Counted from the first letter of the stretch, positions 12,360 through 23,548 are shown. The stretch is DNA of 64,000 nt from Ambrosia x helenae (GCA_030844895.1 CM061233.1:59483468-59547467); one strand, 5' to 3'. Notes: a model not told the origin generated them from the letters alone. Made by a program: numbers and translations.

Positions 12360-12600
12360 GTACGGATATCACTCATAATTTAAAGATGTATTTTAAACAA
12401 GCAATACGGAGGAGTGAAACTAGTCACTAAGTTAAAGGATATCACTCCTAGCTTAGTGGTGAAGTTTCTTGTTGGAGGAAATATTCCTTGAGGTGTGGAT
12501 GTCACTCCCATCTCAAGGATATATTCCAAAGATATATAACATATAGAGAAGTGAAACTAATCACCAATGTATGGATACCACTCCTAACTTGGTGATATCG
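12360..12600 (-). repeat. Post-PBS hairpin array of G1 copy 1
   Basis: Three inverted repeats surround similar loops: CACTAAG/CTTAGTG (12425-12431 with 12452-12458), CCTTGAG/CTCAAGG (12486-12492 with 12512-12518) and ATCACCAA/TTGGTGAT (12560-12567 with 12589-12596). The loops contain variants of GGATATCACTCC. The same layout occurs in G1 copy 4. It lies about 200-400 bases inside the PBS, where retroelement packaging or dimerisation structures can occur. Confidence 0.55.
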
Positions 12601-12784
12601 TTTCGTTTGTGAAATACGAGTGTCTTCTTCTCCAAGTATAATGCCAAAAAGAATGATGAAAAATGAGACGAGGTGAAAATGAAATCGAAAACAAATATAA
12701 GGATAAAGAGAAATATGTATATGAGGCGACTTAGTTATAGACTAGGCTAAAGGCATTCTAATAACCTTATTCCCTATAACCACG

Positions 12785-12796
12785 ACTCTGATACCA
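12785..12796 (-). promoter_or_regulatory. Primer binding site of G1 copy 1
   Basis: In element orientation it reads TGGTATCAGAGT, complementary to the 3' end of initiator tRNA-Met except for the last base. It lies 3 bases inside LTR B. Confidence 0.75.
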
Positions 12797-12799
12797 ATA

Positions 12800-13179
12800 T
12801 GTAACACCCCGACCGATGGCGGAATCATCGATGTGCCACATAGTGACGATTGTTCAATAGCTCATGGACTAAAAGTGTAAATTTGAATACATTGAATTGA
12901 ATAATTTATTACATTGAAAGGAAATTATAGGATACAATAGTTCTAAAGTGACAAGTCTAGCTAAAATACAATGAAGTCAAAACCTAAATATAAATCCAAA
13001 AGCTTAAAAGAAGCGTCTCAAAACAACCTGAAACATCTACGAAAATAGTATATATCAATACAAAAATGTATTGGTGAGCATACCCTGTTTTGAATACATA
13101 TAATAGAAAAAGTGTTTAGCAATTCATGTGCGGTGCCATTTGCAATTATGTAATAAGCAGTATCCGGGTCAAAACCAAC
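12800..13179 (-). repeat. LTR B of G1 copy 1, first part
   Basis: It aligns with 5291-5670 of LTR A. It stops at the copia insertion site, where the last five bases (CCAAC, 13175-13179) are the target duplicated by that insertion. Confidence 0.75.
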
Positions 13180-13232
13180 TGTTGATGCGTTTTGCGACTA
13201 AGGATTGGATATACATAATTAACACATGTTAG

Positions 13233-13419
13233 TGATGGCCGAAGGTGAATATAATGGGGCGAAGGTAGTTTAGAATGGGCGAAGGAAGACTGATTATGGG
13301 CGAAGGTAGATTTGAAGTGGACGAAGGAAGAATGGACTTGATCAAGAGACACATTCGACCACCTGAAGTGGGCGAATGTGGAAATCACTTACGTTCGACC
13401 AGTTGCAATGGGCGAACGT
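13233..13419 (+). repeat. TTCG/CGAA motif and hairpin array in U3
   Basis: GGCCGAAGG, GGGCGAAGG (three times) and GGACGAAGG precede two hairpins: CACATTCG/CGAATGTG (13350-13357 with 13373-13380, with an inner CCAC/GTGG stem) and ACGTTCG/CGAACGT (13391-13397 with 13413-13419, with inner CCA/TGG). The base next to TTCG differs between the hairpins and its partner changes with it. Confidence 0.8.
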
Positions 13420-13427
13420 GCAGTGCC

Positions 13428-13436
13428 TATATATAG
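13428..13436 (+). promoter_or_regulatory. TATA box of the copia LTR
   Basis: TATATATAG follows the last hairpin by 8 bases and is placed correctly for a U3/R core promoter in a 536-bp LTR. Confidence 0.75.
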
Positions 13437-13718
13437 TTTTTGTGTTTTTGATAATGTAAGAGAGTTGTCATTTGTGTCCAGGTTCAGTTCAGGTTCAGAG
13501 GTGTTTTTGAGAGATTATTTGTGTGTTCTAGATTAACATAAACTCATTGTAAACGATTATTTGAATGAAGTTAATCTATGAAATGATATTGAAAATGATC
13601 TTGATTGAGTCGTGATTTGTGTTTTATCAATTTGTTCAGAACTAGGGTTTCCGCACCTGGTTTTGTGACTTGTATGATCATATAATCCTGTTTTAGCTAA
13701 AATCCAACGCTCACAAAG

Positions 13719-13730
13719 TGGTATCAGAGA
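13719..13730 (+). promoter_or_regulatory. Primer binding site of the copia element
   Basis: TGGTATCAGAGA starts three bases after the 5' LTR and matches 11 of 12 bases of the complement of the initiator tRNA-Met 3' end. Confidence 0.85.
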
Positions 13731-14376
13731 CTAGAGGATCATACAACAACAAATTTGATAAGATCAGAGCTGATTTGGACATGTTTTTGACATAAAATCA
13801 TCTGTTTTTTACATAAACATTGTTTCTAAGAGTTTTTGATCGATTTAAAGGTGAATTTGTGGTCGAATTCAAGTTTTCCAAGACTTAAAGTTGTTCCAAA
13901 TCAATTCCGAAACATAACCTGATTGAGATCATTCAAATCCATGAACTTTTGAAAATCTGAGATCAGAATAACCGTTTTTCAAACAATAACCGTTTTTCAA
14001 AAATGAGATCTGACTGTTTTGGGCGAACCTGGAACCTGAACTAAGTGTTGTGGTCGAAAGTGATAAAAAGTGGGCGAACCTGAGTATTGAGTGGACGAAC
14101 CTGGAATTTTCTTGTTGAAATTTTCACTTTCGGGTAGAATTTCCACATTCGACCGTTCTTATTTTGGACGAAAGTGGAATAGTGTTAGTCTGTGTTTACA
14201 TCCTGATCAAGACTACATTCGGTTGTTCCTGTTTGGACGAAAGTAGAAACAAAAGGGACGAGAGTGAGAAATTTTGGACGAACCTAGGATTATTTGGACG
14301 AACCAAGTGTTTTTCGGGCGAACCTAGGATTTTTGTTGAAAATTTTTCTAAGTGTTGAGATTTTCAGATTGAGATC
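13731..14376 (+). other. Copia leader with single-sided CGAA motifs
   Basis: This untranslated leader lies before gag. From about 14018 to 14335 it contains many GGGCGAACCT, GGACGAAAGT, GGACGAACCT and TTCGACC motifs, the same core as in U3 but mostly not arranged as tight hairpins. Some pairs can still fold, for example CACATTCGACC with GGACGAAAGTG near 14149-14180. A packaging or translational role is possible but unproven. Confidence 0.6.
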
Positions 14377-17300
14377 ATGTGGCGTTTTCAAACTACTCAG
14401 GGATCAGCAACAACACAACCACAACAGCAGACGATGGATCCATGGACAGTGGCAGCACAAAAGACGAACACACAGTCTTCACAACCACTTAACTACATGA
14501 CAACGACAAGCACGATGCCTCAAAGTGTAGCACATCCGGCACTACAATCTGATTACTGGGGAGTAGCTGCAGCGGCGGTAAATACTCAAACCACTAATGC
14601 TATTTCTACTTTGATTAAGGATTTGTCTACAGGTAGTGGAACTCGGCCACCAAAGCTCATGGATATGCAAGAGTATAATCAGTGGCATACTATGTTCAAG
14701 ATCCATTTGGAAGGCATGGGAGTTGAAGGAGCTGAGGCATGGAGCATGATTGTTAAAGGTTACACAGCACCTATTCTGGAGAATACAGGTGAGATGATTC
14801 CTCTGGAAAGCTTAACTGAGGACGAAAAGAAGAAATATGTGGTAGAGAAGAAGGCGTTTTCCCAACTGACACAGGCAATCACAAGTGACCTGTTGCATCA
14901 GTTTGGGACATGTACTACATCAAAGCAGCTTTGGGATAAGCTGAAGAGGAAGCATGATGGTAACGAGAAGACCAGGAGTCTGAGAATGGAGGAATTGGTC
15001 AAAGAGTTTGAGAATTTTTCTTTTATTAATAATGAAACTCTAAAAGAACTAACTCCGAGATATATGCATTTGTTGTCTGAATTGTCTAGTTATGGTGTAC
15101 AGATTCCAATGACTAAGCAGGTGGATAAGTTTGCAGATGCTTTACCACCACAATGGGATCAGCATGTGGAGGTACTCAGAGAGAAGGATGCTTATCAATT
15201 CTGGACCATTTCAGAGTTTATCGAAAAGCTGGAGAACAAAGAGTTGGAGGATAGGAGGAAAGCTAGAAGGTCACAGATTCCTCAGAATCCCAGTTTGTAT
15301 TTTGGAGGCACTTCAGTTCCAGCTGGAAACTCAAGCTCAGGAAGCGTTGCACCACATGTTGCATGTATTTCTAATGTCATGGAATCATCAAAACCAACCA
15401 CCAACTACACACCACCACAATACAATTCCTACTCACAACCATCATATACACCACCACAATATAATTCCTACATTTCACCAATCTCTCCAATGCAACAAGC
15501 AAGTTTTTACACCGCTAACCAATCACAACAACCAGTAAACCAAGTTACTCAACATAAACAACAACCGGTGGTTTTGGATACATCCAACTTGGGAAATGTG
15601 ACTGTGGAGGTTGCTCAGCAACACATTGCATTAGTCTCAGCAATGGTTTCATCCTACAATGGATTGGTTGCTAGTCAGATTGGGAACAACAACTTAACCA
15701 ACGAAGACTACGCACAGATAGATAAGGAAGAGATGGAACTCATTGACATTCAATGGGCTTTTGCGAGTATAATGAGAAGAGCAACAGAGTTCATCGAGAA
15801 AACTGGAAGAACTGATTTGGCAACTTCTCCCAATACAACCTATGGATTCAACAAGGAGAAGGTTACGTGTTTTAATTGTGGAGAAAAAGGACACTTCAAA
15901 AGGGAATGCACCCAGCCACCTAAACAAGGTAATCGAAACCCTTTCAATGCAAATTACCAGAACCGTCAACAAAACCAAGTTTCTTACCAAAATAACAACA
16001 ACTACCAAAACCGAAACTTTAACAACCAAAACAGACAACCAAACACTCAAAACCAGATTCAAAACCAATCTCCTAATCACACAAACCGAACAGTTGTACC
16101 TATCACTACACCTAATGAGACTCAACAGAATGCAAGTCAGAACCAAGCTTTGGTGACTCAACAGGATGAGAGGTTTGACTGGTCGGGTATGCAAACAGGA
16201 GTTGAGGAAGTGACTACTGGTGGGAATGTGGCATGTGTTGCTTATCAGGTTGATATGGAAGAGTCGGTGGCAGTTGATGAGAAGAAAGAAACTGAGGAGT
16301 GTGAAAGTGATGATTCTGAGACTGAGATGGAAGTGGAGAATGAACCTGTTGAGGTTAAGGCTGAGGAAAAGAGTTCTGGAATGGTGATTGATTCAGTTTC
16401 TGATGTTCCCGAAGAGTGTAGATCAGTTTATTCAGATTCTGAGAGCGAATCAGACACAGAGGCAAGTGTTGATTCTTTAGATGATGATATTGATCAGTTG
16501 CTGGCAGAAGCTGATTTTTTGATGACGAGGAAGTCGTGTATCGCTGATGATGCTTTCACTAAGATTGACTACTCCAAGTTTTTCACTGGAAAGGAAGCTC
16601 ATTTTGCGTTGATGGCCATGACTGAACCGCCAAAACCTGTAAGTTCTGAATCTAGCACTGATGTTATGAGTGATAAATATTGTGGAACATGTGATAGATT
16701 GACTGAGGAGAATAAACAACTCCGAATTTCACAAGATAGTGCTATCTTGAACTGTCAATCTACTCGCAAAGAGTTGAATGCTTTTAACAAAGTATTAGAT
16801 GGCTATAAAAAGGACATTTCCGACTTGAAAAATACTTTGTCATTGAAACAATTGGCAATAAATAACTATATCAATGAAATTGAAAATACCAAGTTGGAAA
16901 CGGCAGCCATAAAATGCTTTGCTGAAAAGGTTAACAAGAAGTTGGAAAGTTATAAGAATGTTGCTTATGTCGTAGATCATATCATTGATGATAACACCAC
17001 CAATTACAAGTCTGTACCATCTCCGGTTCTTTTTGAAAACCATAACTATCATCAAGTTATACCGGAGAGTTCGGTAAAATCAGACTCATCATCAGAAATG
17101 GAATCTAATACCTCGAGTATTGGTGATCCATATTCCGATGTGAGACCGATTTTGGGCTTGAACAATGAGGGTGTTTATGCTGAGAGCGAGAATTCAGACT
17201 CAGAGAATGATGATACTGGTAGTGATCAAAATGTTAATGAATGTGAGATTCCAAAAGAAAATCACATCATTACTACTGAACCAGTGTCACCATCTGATCA

Positions 17301-18408
17301 TGTTCATCCGATGGCAAATGCTAATCGTGATAAAAAGTCTGAAAAGGTTGATGTTAAGAAAGATAATGATGTTAAGAATGTGGTCAAAAAGAATGAGCTG
17401 AATGAACAAAGTGATAAACCGGTTAAAGTGTTTTATCGGATGGAAGGATCCGATAAGATCATTTCTGATGAGGAATTTCCGATTAAAAATGTTAACTATT
17501 CTAAACTTGATAAAATCTGGCAAGAAAGCACAATATGGTTTCCAAAACATGAGAGAACCAATGAAATTCCACCAGAAATCTTAAAGAAATTGTTTTCAGA
17601 AGTTCCTCAAGAACCAAAAATCCATGTCACTGAGTTCATTCGACCAAATGATAAAGCAAATGGTTTTCATGAGCCTTCTTACTCGAAAGGACCACTTCCT
17701 GAGAGTTTAAGAAATCAACAGTATAATGATCAATTTCCTGTTAGATCATTTGCTTCACCAAATGCTCATTATGTGTTTGAGGAATATAGAAAATGCTTTA
17801 AATGTGGAGAACGCGGGCATTTACTTGCTCAGTGTCCATATGTACGGCACAAAAGACATGAGGTTGAAGTTCGAAATTCCATGAAAAAGCCGATTGATCA
17901 TTATGTTCCACCACATAGACGGGCTGTTCCTCAACAACAACAATTTTTTAATCAAAACAATTTTCAAATGAGGAACAACCGTCCATTTCAATATGATCAC
18001 AGAAATCGGATAGCTATGGAACAATCTTGGAGAAAACCTGTGGTGAACACAACAGCTGATAGACAAAAGGTTCCACAAAAACCAATTGTCAAGTCAAATG
18101 TTGGACCTAAGTCTGTTAATTCAGATAAGGTTGCTAAGAAAGTTACTTTTAGTAACAATGTTCAGAAACCAATTGAGAAACCAAAATCTCAAATTCGTAT
18201 TCTCAAAAGGTCTGAACAATCTTGGACACCTAATGGTACTCCAGGAGCTTCTACTTCGAAGGTGAGTGAGAAAAATGAAACTGTTTTGAACAATCAGAAA
18301 AAGATTGATCCAAAACAGAAAGTTGTTGAAAAAGTCAATGAGAATGTTTCTTTGAAATCCAATGTTCAAAGGCCCAAGACTCAGGCTTGGGTCCCCCGAA
18401 AGAACTAA
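14377..18408 (+). CDS. Gag polyprotein of the copia element, 1343 aa
   Basis: Gag forms the virus-like particle that packages the element RNA. The N-terminal third has the UBN2/DUF4219-type copia Gag region (EYNQWHTMFKIHLEGMGVE, then LWDKLKRKHDG). A CCHC zinc knuckle CFNCGEKGHFKREC is at about residue 498, followed by an Asn/Gln-rich tract. Next come acidic segments, a coiled-coil-like stretch (about residues 780-860), and a second knuckle CFKCGERGHLLAQC near residue 1140. Two distant knuckles and this length are far above the usual copia Gag size but fit Sireviruses. ATG 14377 is the first good start; M20 is an alternative. The ORF ends at TAA 18406-18408, directly followed in frame by pol. 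It overlaps a possible intron from 18262. Confidence 0.88.
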   Translation: MWRFQTTQGSATTQPQQQTMDPWTVAAQKTNTQSSQPLNYMTTTSTMPQSVAHPALQSDYWGVAAAAVNTQTTNAISTLIKDLSTGSGTRPPKLMDMQEYNQWHTMFKIHLEGMGVEGAEAWSMIVKGYTAPILENTGEMIPLESLTEDEKKKYVVEKKAFSQLTQAITSDLLHQFGTCTTSKQLWDKLKRKHDGNEKTRSLRMEELVKEFENFSFINNETLKELTPRYMHLLSELSSYGVQIPMTKQVDKFADALPPQWDQHVEVLREKDAYQFWTISEFIEKLENKELEDRRKARRSQIPQNPSLYFGGTSVPAGNSSSGSVAPHVACISNVMESSKPTTNYTPPQYNSYSQPSYTPPQYNSYISPISPMQQASFYTANQSQQPVNQVTQHKQQPVVLDTSNLGNVTVEVAQQHIALVSAMVSSYNGLVASQIGNNNLTNEDYAQIDKEEMELIDIQWAFASIMRRATEFIEKTGRTDLATSPNTTYGFNKEKVTCFNCGEKGHFKRECTQPPKQGNRNPFNANYQNRQQNQVSYQNNNNYQNRNFNNQNRQPNTQNQIQNQSPNHTNRTVVPITTPNETQQNASQNQALVTQQDERFDWSGMQTGVEEVTTGGNVACVAYQVDMEESVAVDEKKETEECESDDSETEMEVENEPVEVKAEEKSSGMVIDSVSDVPEECRSVYSDSESESDTEASVDSLDDDIDQLLAEADFLMTRKSCIADDAFTKIDYSKFFTGKEAHFALMAMTEPPKPVSSESSTDVMSDKYCGTCDRLTEENKQLRISQDSAILNCQSTRKELNAFNKVLDGYKKDISDLKNTLSLKQLAINNYINEIENTKLETAAIKCFAEKVNKKLESYKNVAYVVDHIIDDNTTNYKSVPSPVLFENHNYHQVIPESSVKSDSSSEMESNTSSIGDPYSDVRPILGLNNEGVYAESENSDSENDDTGSDQNVNECEIPKENHIITTEPVSPSDHVHPMANANRDKKSEKVDVKKDNDVKNVVKKNELNEQSDKPVKVFYRMEGSDKIISDEEFPIKNVNYSKLDKIWQESTIWFPKHERTNEIPPEILKKLFSEVPQEPKIHVTEFIRPNDKANGFHEPSYSKGPLPESLRNQQYNDQFPVRSFASPNAHYVFEEYRKCFKCGERGHLLAQCPYVRHKRHEVEVRNSMKKPIDHYVPPHRRAVPQQQQFFNQNNFQMRNNRPFQYDHRNRIAMEQSWRKPVVNTTADRQKVPQKPIVKSNVGPKSVNSDKVAKKVTFSNNVQKPIEKPKSQIRILKRSEQSWTPNGTPGASTSKVSEKNETVLNNQKKIDPKQKVVEKVNENVSLKSNVQRPKTQAWVPRKN

Positions 18409-18429
18409 ATGTTTAATTTTTGTGTGCAG
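18262..18429 (+). other. Candidate phase-0 intron spanning the gag stop codon
   Basis: The donor AAG|GTGAGT is at 18259-18267 and the acceptor TTTTTGTGTGCAG|GG ends at 18429. The 168-base segment equals 56 codons, both borders fall between codons of the shared gag-pol frame, and the only in-frame stop (TAA 18406-18408) lies inside. A branch-site-like CTAA overlaps that stop, about 22 bases before the acceptor. Removal would give an uninterrupted Gag-Pol frame, while unspliced RNA would give Gag alone. This is predicted from sequence only; stop readthrough is the alternative. Confidence 0.5.
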
Positions 18430-21400
18430 GGAGCTTCAGTTGGCCCTATTAGCAGTCTCTGGATTGTTGATAGTGGAGCTTCAGGCCACATGACGGGGGA
18501 TTTGGCATTATTGTTTGATGTGAAGAATATAAATGGAGGTTATGTCGCGTTCGCGGGTAATAAAGGAGGATATATTACGATGGAAGGAAGCGTGAGTAAT
18601 GGGATTGTGACTTTCGAGCGGATTTCTTATGTCAAGCAGATAGACTATAATCTGTTGAGCGTCAGTCAAATATGCGATAAACAATTTTCTGTGCATTTTG
18701 ATGACAAATCCTGCTATATTCTCAAACCGGGCTTCAAAATTCCAAAGGAGTGGGTTATGTTGATGGCACCTCGAGTCAACAATCTTTATATTCTTGATAT
18801 GTCCAAGGCGATGACATCACAGGGGCAGATAACATGCTTTCTATCCAAGGCGACCGAAAAAGAATCGATAATGTGGCACCGCAGAATGGGGCACATTCAT
18901 TTGAGGAAAATGAATCAGTTAGTGAGAAATGGACTTGTCGATGGAGTAAACGTGAAACATTTCCATCTGAACGACAAGTGTGTGAGCTGTATGAAAGGAA
19001 AACAACACAAACAGTCCCATAAAGTGAAGAAAGTTAACTCTGTTGAGATGCCGCTTGAGCGATTGCACATGGACCTTTTTGGACCGGTCAAGCGCAAAAG
19101 TCATCTTGGAGAGCTTTATTGTTTAGTCGTCACTGATGACTATTCAAGATTTTCTTGGGTGATGTGTTTGAAGAACAAAAGCGACACCTTTACCAACTTA
19201 CAAGTTCTGTTCACTCGACTGGAGAATATCTACAACTTGAAGATAAAAAGGATCAGGAGTGACAACGGGACGGAGTTCAAAAACGCCAAGATGGATGAAC
19301 TTTGTGAAAGCAAAGGGATACATCATGAATATTCGGCTCCGTATACCCCGCAACAGAACGGTGTTGCTGAAAGAAAGAATAGGACTCTAATTGAGGCGGC
19401 TCGAACAATGCTCGCTGATTCAAATCTTCCAGTAATGTTCTGGAATGAGGCGATTTATGCAGCAAATTATACATTAAATCGGGTTCTAACAGTGAAGAAG
19501 TTTGGAAAAACATCTTATGAACTGTTACACCGACGAAAGCCCAATTTAGAGTATCTAGAACCATTTGGGGCGCCATGCACGATGTTGAATCCAAGCGAGA
19601 AGTTTAGTCCTAAAGCTGAGGAGGGATATTTTGTTGGATATGCAACCCCGCTCAAACGGGTATTCAACAAGCGAACTCGTCAAGTGGAGGATTGGGCTAA
19701 CGTGGAAGTTCAACGATACACACAAAATTTGCAAGGCACGGGCCCTGATTGGATGTTTGATTACAAAGATTTCTTTGAATCATTCAACCTAGATAGCCTG
19801 GTTGAAGAAGCTGTTATCAGATTACTTTACGAGTGTGAAAACGCGGCAACTTCACCGTTGATGCGTCCAATCACCGTAAACCCCCCACCAGCTTCTAATG
19901 ATACCAGTGCTCCTATACAAGAAGAAGAGATGTTTCAAGAAGCTTCAACTTCACTAGACACTTCAGAATCTGAAGATGAACAATTTGAAGAAGCCGTTCT
20001 TGAACATGCAGAAGACTTAGAAGAGCAAACTGTGAATCCAACTCCAAATCCAGATGTTGCTTCATCGTCTAACACGGGTCATGATCAGGATGCTATAGAG
20101 AACTTGACTGCTCAGACGGGAGTGATTGTACCTGTTAATCCGGAATCTCGGATTCATCGTATTCACCCGCTGGAGCAAGTTATCGGTGATCCTGGAAGTG
20201 GAGTGATGACCAGAGGGCAGCTAAAAAGCGTTAATTCGCCAGAGAGTTTTGGTGCTTTAGCATTGTATGCCAAAATTCAGAAATCTGGTAGCCAAAATGA
20301 TTGGTCGTTTGCATGTTATGTGTCGCAGGTAGAGCCAAGGACATACAAAGACGCTTTGAATGAAGATGCCTGGGTTGAGGCAATGCAGGAGGAGTTATTG
20401 CAATTCCAGAAATTGGGAGTCTGGACGCTCACAGATTTGCCGCCGGGAAGAAAGAAAGTAGGCACTAAGTGGGTGTTTAAGTGCAAAAAGGATGATCGTG
20501 GAGTTATTGTTCGCAACAAAGCCAGATTGGTTGTGCAGGGTTTCCATCAAATCGAAGGAATTGATTACAACGAAATCTATGCACCAGTAGCACGAATTGA
20601 AGCTATTCGGATGTTCCTTGCGTTTGCTTCATATAAGAAATTCAAAGTCTATCAAATGGACGTCAAGAGCGCATTTTTGTACGGTAAAGTCAAGGAGGAG
20701 GTTTATGTCGGGCAACCACCAGGCTTTGAGGACCCAATTCACCGGGACAAGGTCTACGTGCTAAACAAAGCTTTATATGGTTTGCACCAGGCTCCAAGAC
20801 AGTGATACGAGGAGCTAAGTACATATCTCATCTCCAAAGGATTCAAGCGCGGCCTCGTCGATTGCACCCTCTTTACGAAGAAGACGGGAGATGACTTGCT
20901 TCTAGTACAGATTTACGTTGATGATATTATATTTGGGTCAACTAACGAACTTTTGTGCAGGGAATTTGAAACTGTTATGCAGGAGAAGTTCGAAATGAGC
21001 GCTATGGGGGAAATGCAGTTTTTCCTCGGCTTACAGGTGGATCAAAGACCCGACGGGATCTTCATTCACCAGACGAAATACGTAGCCGACATCTTGAGCC
21101 GATTCCAGATGGAGGACTCTAAGCCGATGGATACCCCGATTCAACCCAATCACGGGATTGGAGTGGACGCTAAGGGGGAGCTGATAGATCCATTTACATA
21201 CAGAGCAATCATCGGATCTCTGATGTATTTGACAGCGTCTCGACCAGATATTATGTATGCAACGTGTCTCTGTGCTCGCTATCAATCGAAGCCGAAACAA
21301 AGTCATCTGACGGCGGTCAAGCGTATCCTTCGATACCTGAAGGGTTGTCCATCAAAAGGACTTTGGTACCCTAATGATGATGATTTTGATTTTATTGCTT

Positions 21401-21861
21401 TTAGTGATGCAGATTGGGGCGGTTGTGACAAAGACAGCAAATCAACAACAGCCGGTTGCCAGTTTTTAGGGAGCAGGTTAATTACCTGGCAATGCAAGAA
21501 ACAGACTTCCGTCGCACTGTCTACATGTGAAGCCGAGTACATTTCAGCCTCGAGTTGCTGTTCGCAAGTGCTCTGGATCCAACAACAGATGGTCGATTAC
21601 GGTTTGCAGTTTCTTAAAACCCCTATACACTGTGACAACGAAGCCGCAATTGCATTAACTAAAAATACTGAAAATCATTCTAAAGCTAAACATATCCGGA
21701 TTAAATACCATTTTATCCGTGATTGTTACGCTAAAGAATTGATTGACATGGTCAAAATCCATACTGACTACCAACGTGCAGATTTGTTTACAAAAGCTTT
21801 TGACAGATCCCGCTTTGAATATCTTTTGAAAGTAAACAATATAAAGGAAAAACAGGACTAA
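18409..21861 (+). pseudogene. Pol polyprotein of the copia element, one nonsense codon in RT
   Basis: Domains follow copia order. Aspartic protease: WIVDSGASGHMTGD at residues 18-31. GAG-pre-integrase zinc region: WHRRMGHIH with CVSCMKGKQHK. Integrase catalytic core: MDLFGP, RSDNGTEF, QQNGVAERKNRTL. Reverse transcriptase: WVFKCKKDDRG, YQMDVKSAFLYG, active site YVDDIIFGS. RNase H: DADWGG, STCEAEYISAS, CDNEAAIAL. The frame is open from 18409 to 21861 except for TGA at 20803-20805, between the RT blocks ALYGLHQAPRQ and YVDD, where the family has a tryptophan codon. Translation stopping there would lack the RT active site and RNase H. Pol shares the gag frame, so it is made by splicing or readthrough. 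Confidence 0.9.
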
Positions 21862-23302
21862 TCGGCTCCTCGGTTTATCATTTTTAGTTTTTAGCTTTAG
21901 TTTTAAATCTTTGCTAATTGGGAATTTCTTTTTACTATCATAATCCTCAAAGAAGTTGATGCTTTCGAGGGGGTTGTTTAATCCTCAAAGAAGTTGATGC
22001 TTTCAAGTGGATTGTTTCTTTCAAATTTTTGTTTTGTTTTTCAAGAAAAATTAAAAACCCAAAAATATGTTCTTTATTTTAGGGGGAGTCATTTTATCAG
22101 AAAAACCAAAAACATTGAAAAATTTTCAAAATACCTAAAAATTAGAAAAACCCAAAATGATTTCCTGGATAAAAAGAGGAAATGATAGTACATCAGTGGG
22201 GATCTGACACAGGCTAAAGAATTGTTCAGTATAATGAGACGTATGTTGATTACGTGTGATATGCTGATAGGCTTCGTAGACTATATATTGCGTGCATTAG
22301 TGATACAAACATAACCAACTACGCATTTGTGGCTGAACACCTCATGGGCATATGGTCTTAGTACCGTAATTTCGTTTGATAGGGTGTTTGTACAAAACTC
22401 GGAGGTTTAGGGTCGTTATGTTATTAGTTGTCTGGGGATAGCCTATCTGATCTTCTGCTGTAAGTCATTACGGACCTAGATCGGAAAGGATGTCTTTATA
22501 AAAGAGCTTTATGCCAAATCCTAAAGTTACCGAATTGAGGAACTTTCCATGTTATATGATGATCAAAGATTATCTATAATATCGTATTGATCATTGATGC
22601 AAATCATGATTAATATCAGTCCTCAACCTGGTATGGTGCATATGTTACTTTGCTGCATTAATTTGCTGACCTGTATACCTCTATGCATTATATCTTGTAC
22701 AATTACAGACGACGAAAGCATAATCACGCTTTACAATGAGTCTTTGTGCAGATTACTTCTTGATACGGGAGTATGTCGTGTGTGTGGGAACCACAATGTG
22801 TTAGTATAATACACCTAATTCGTATCATTTTAAAGCATTGCGTAATTGTCTGCATGAGAGCTTATGTGGACAACAATATCAGCAATTGCCGTATCACATA
22901 TTGTTTCTAATGATAATATTGAAACAGATCAACGCTGTGTTCAGATTTCTCAGAAAACTGATATGATCCTCTTACCGGAAATCACAAAATGTTTACTGCT
23001 TTCATTTACTTTGATGCATTTTACTTTGTCGCATTTTACTTTTATTGTCAAAAAGATACAAAATCCAAAAAGATTTTAGGTGTGTTTTGATACAAATTTC
23101 AGAAAATCCAAAAGATTTGCATTTCTGCTTTATTTTTGATAACCGGGGATGCTTGATGGTCAATTTCTGAGATTTGATAACACCATCTGGGCTTTGTATC
23201 ATTCAAAATGTGAAAATTTGAGTTTTGAAAGTTTAACGGATTGAAAAATGTTGAACGGGATTCGAATTCGTGATTTGGCGAAATTTTCAGATTTTTCCAT
23301 TT

Positions 23303-23548
23303 CACATTCGCCCCTTAAATGGGTCGAATGTGGAAAAATCATCATATTCGACCGTTTTGTTTTTGGGCGAAGGTGGACATTTTCACTTCCGGGTGTAAAT
23401 TCCACTTCCGGGTACAAATTTCACCTTCGGGTCTTTAAATAGGGGCGAAGGTGGAATTCTTTTACATTCGTGCCATTCACTTGGGGCGAATGTGGACTTA
23501 ACCCACATTCGTCCACAACAAACGGGCGAACGTGGACCCTTATATATA
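23303..23548 (+). promoter_or_regulatory. Internal promoter-like hairpin array plus TATA upstream of ORF3
   Basis: Hairpins are CACATTCG/CGAATGTG (23303-23310 with 23325-23332), CACCTTCG/CGAAGGTG (23422-23429 with 23446-23453), ACATTCG/CGAATGT (23464-23470 with 23487-23493) and CACATTCG with CGAACGTG (23504-23511 with 23527-23534, one mismatch). TATATATA follows at 23541-23548, six bases after the last stem. The order copies the U3 of the same element, so this could be a second promoter for ORF3 RNA. Confidence 0.5.

Larger units (their letters stand above)
8717..12799 (-). other. G1 copy 1 internal region, noncoding
   Basis: No gag, protease, RT or integrase can be found in any frame. In element orientation it starts with the PBS and ends with a polypurine tract (plus strand GTCTCCCCTACTTTAG at about 8717-8733). 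A second copy of that tract is at about 8979-8996. Segments near 8720-8960 and 9240-9420 match, in reverse, parts of the internal region of G1 copy 2. Segments near 12150-12600 match G1 copy 4. It is typical of a LARD-like derivative that keeps only cis-acting sequences. Confidence 0.65.
13180..13715 (+). repeat. 5' LTR of the copia element
   Basis: The LTR is 536 bp, from TGTTGATGCG to GCTCACA. The U3 part carries five GGNCGAAGG motifs and two perfect TTCG/CGAA hairpins just before the TATA box. The sequence appears identical to 27931-28466. Confidence 0.93.
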
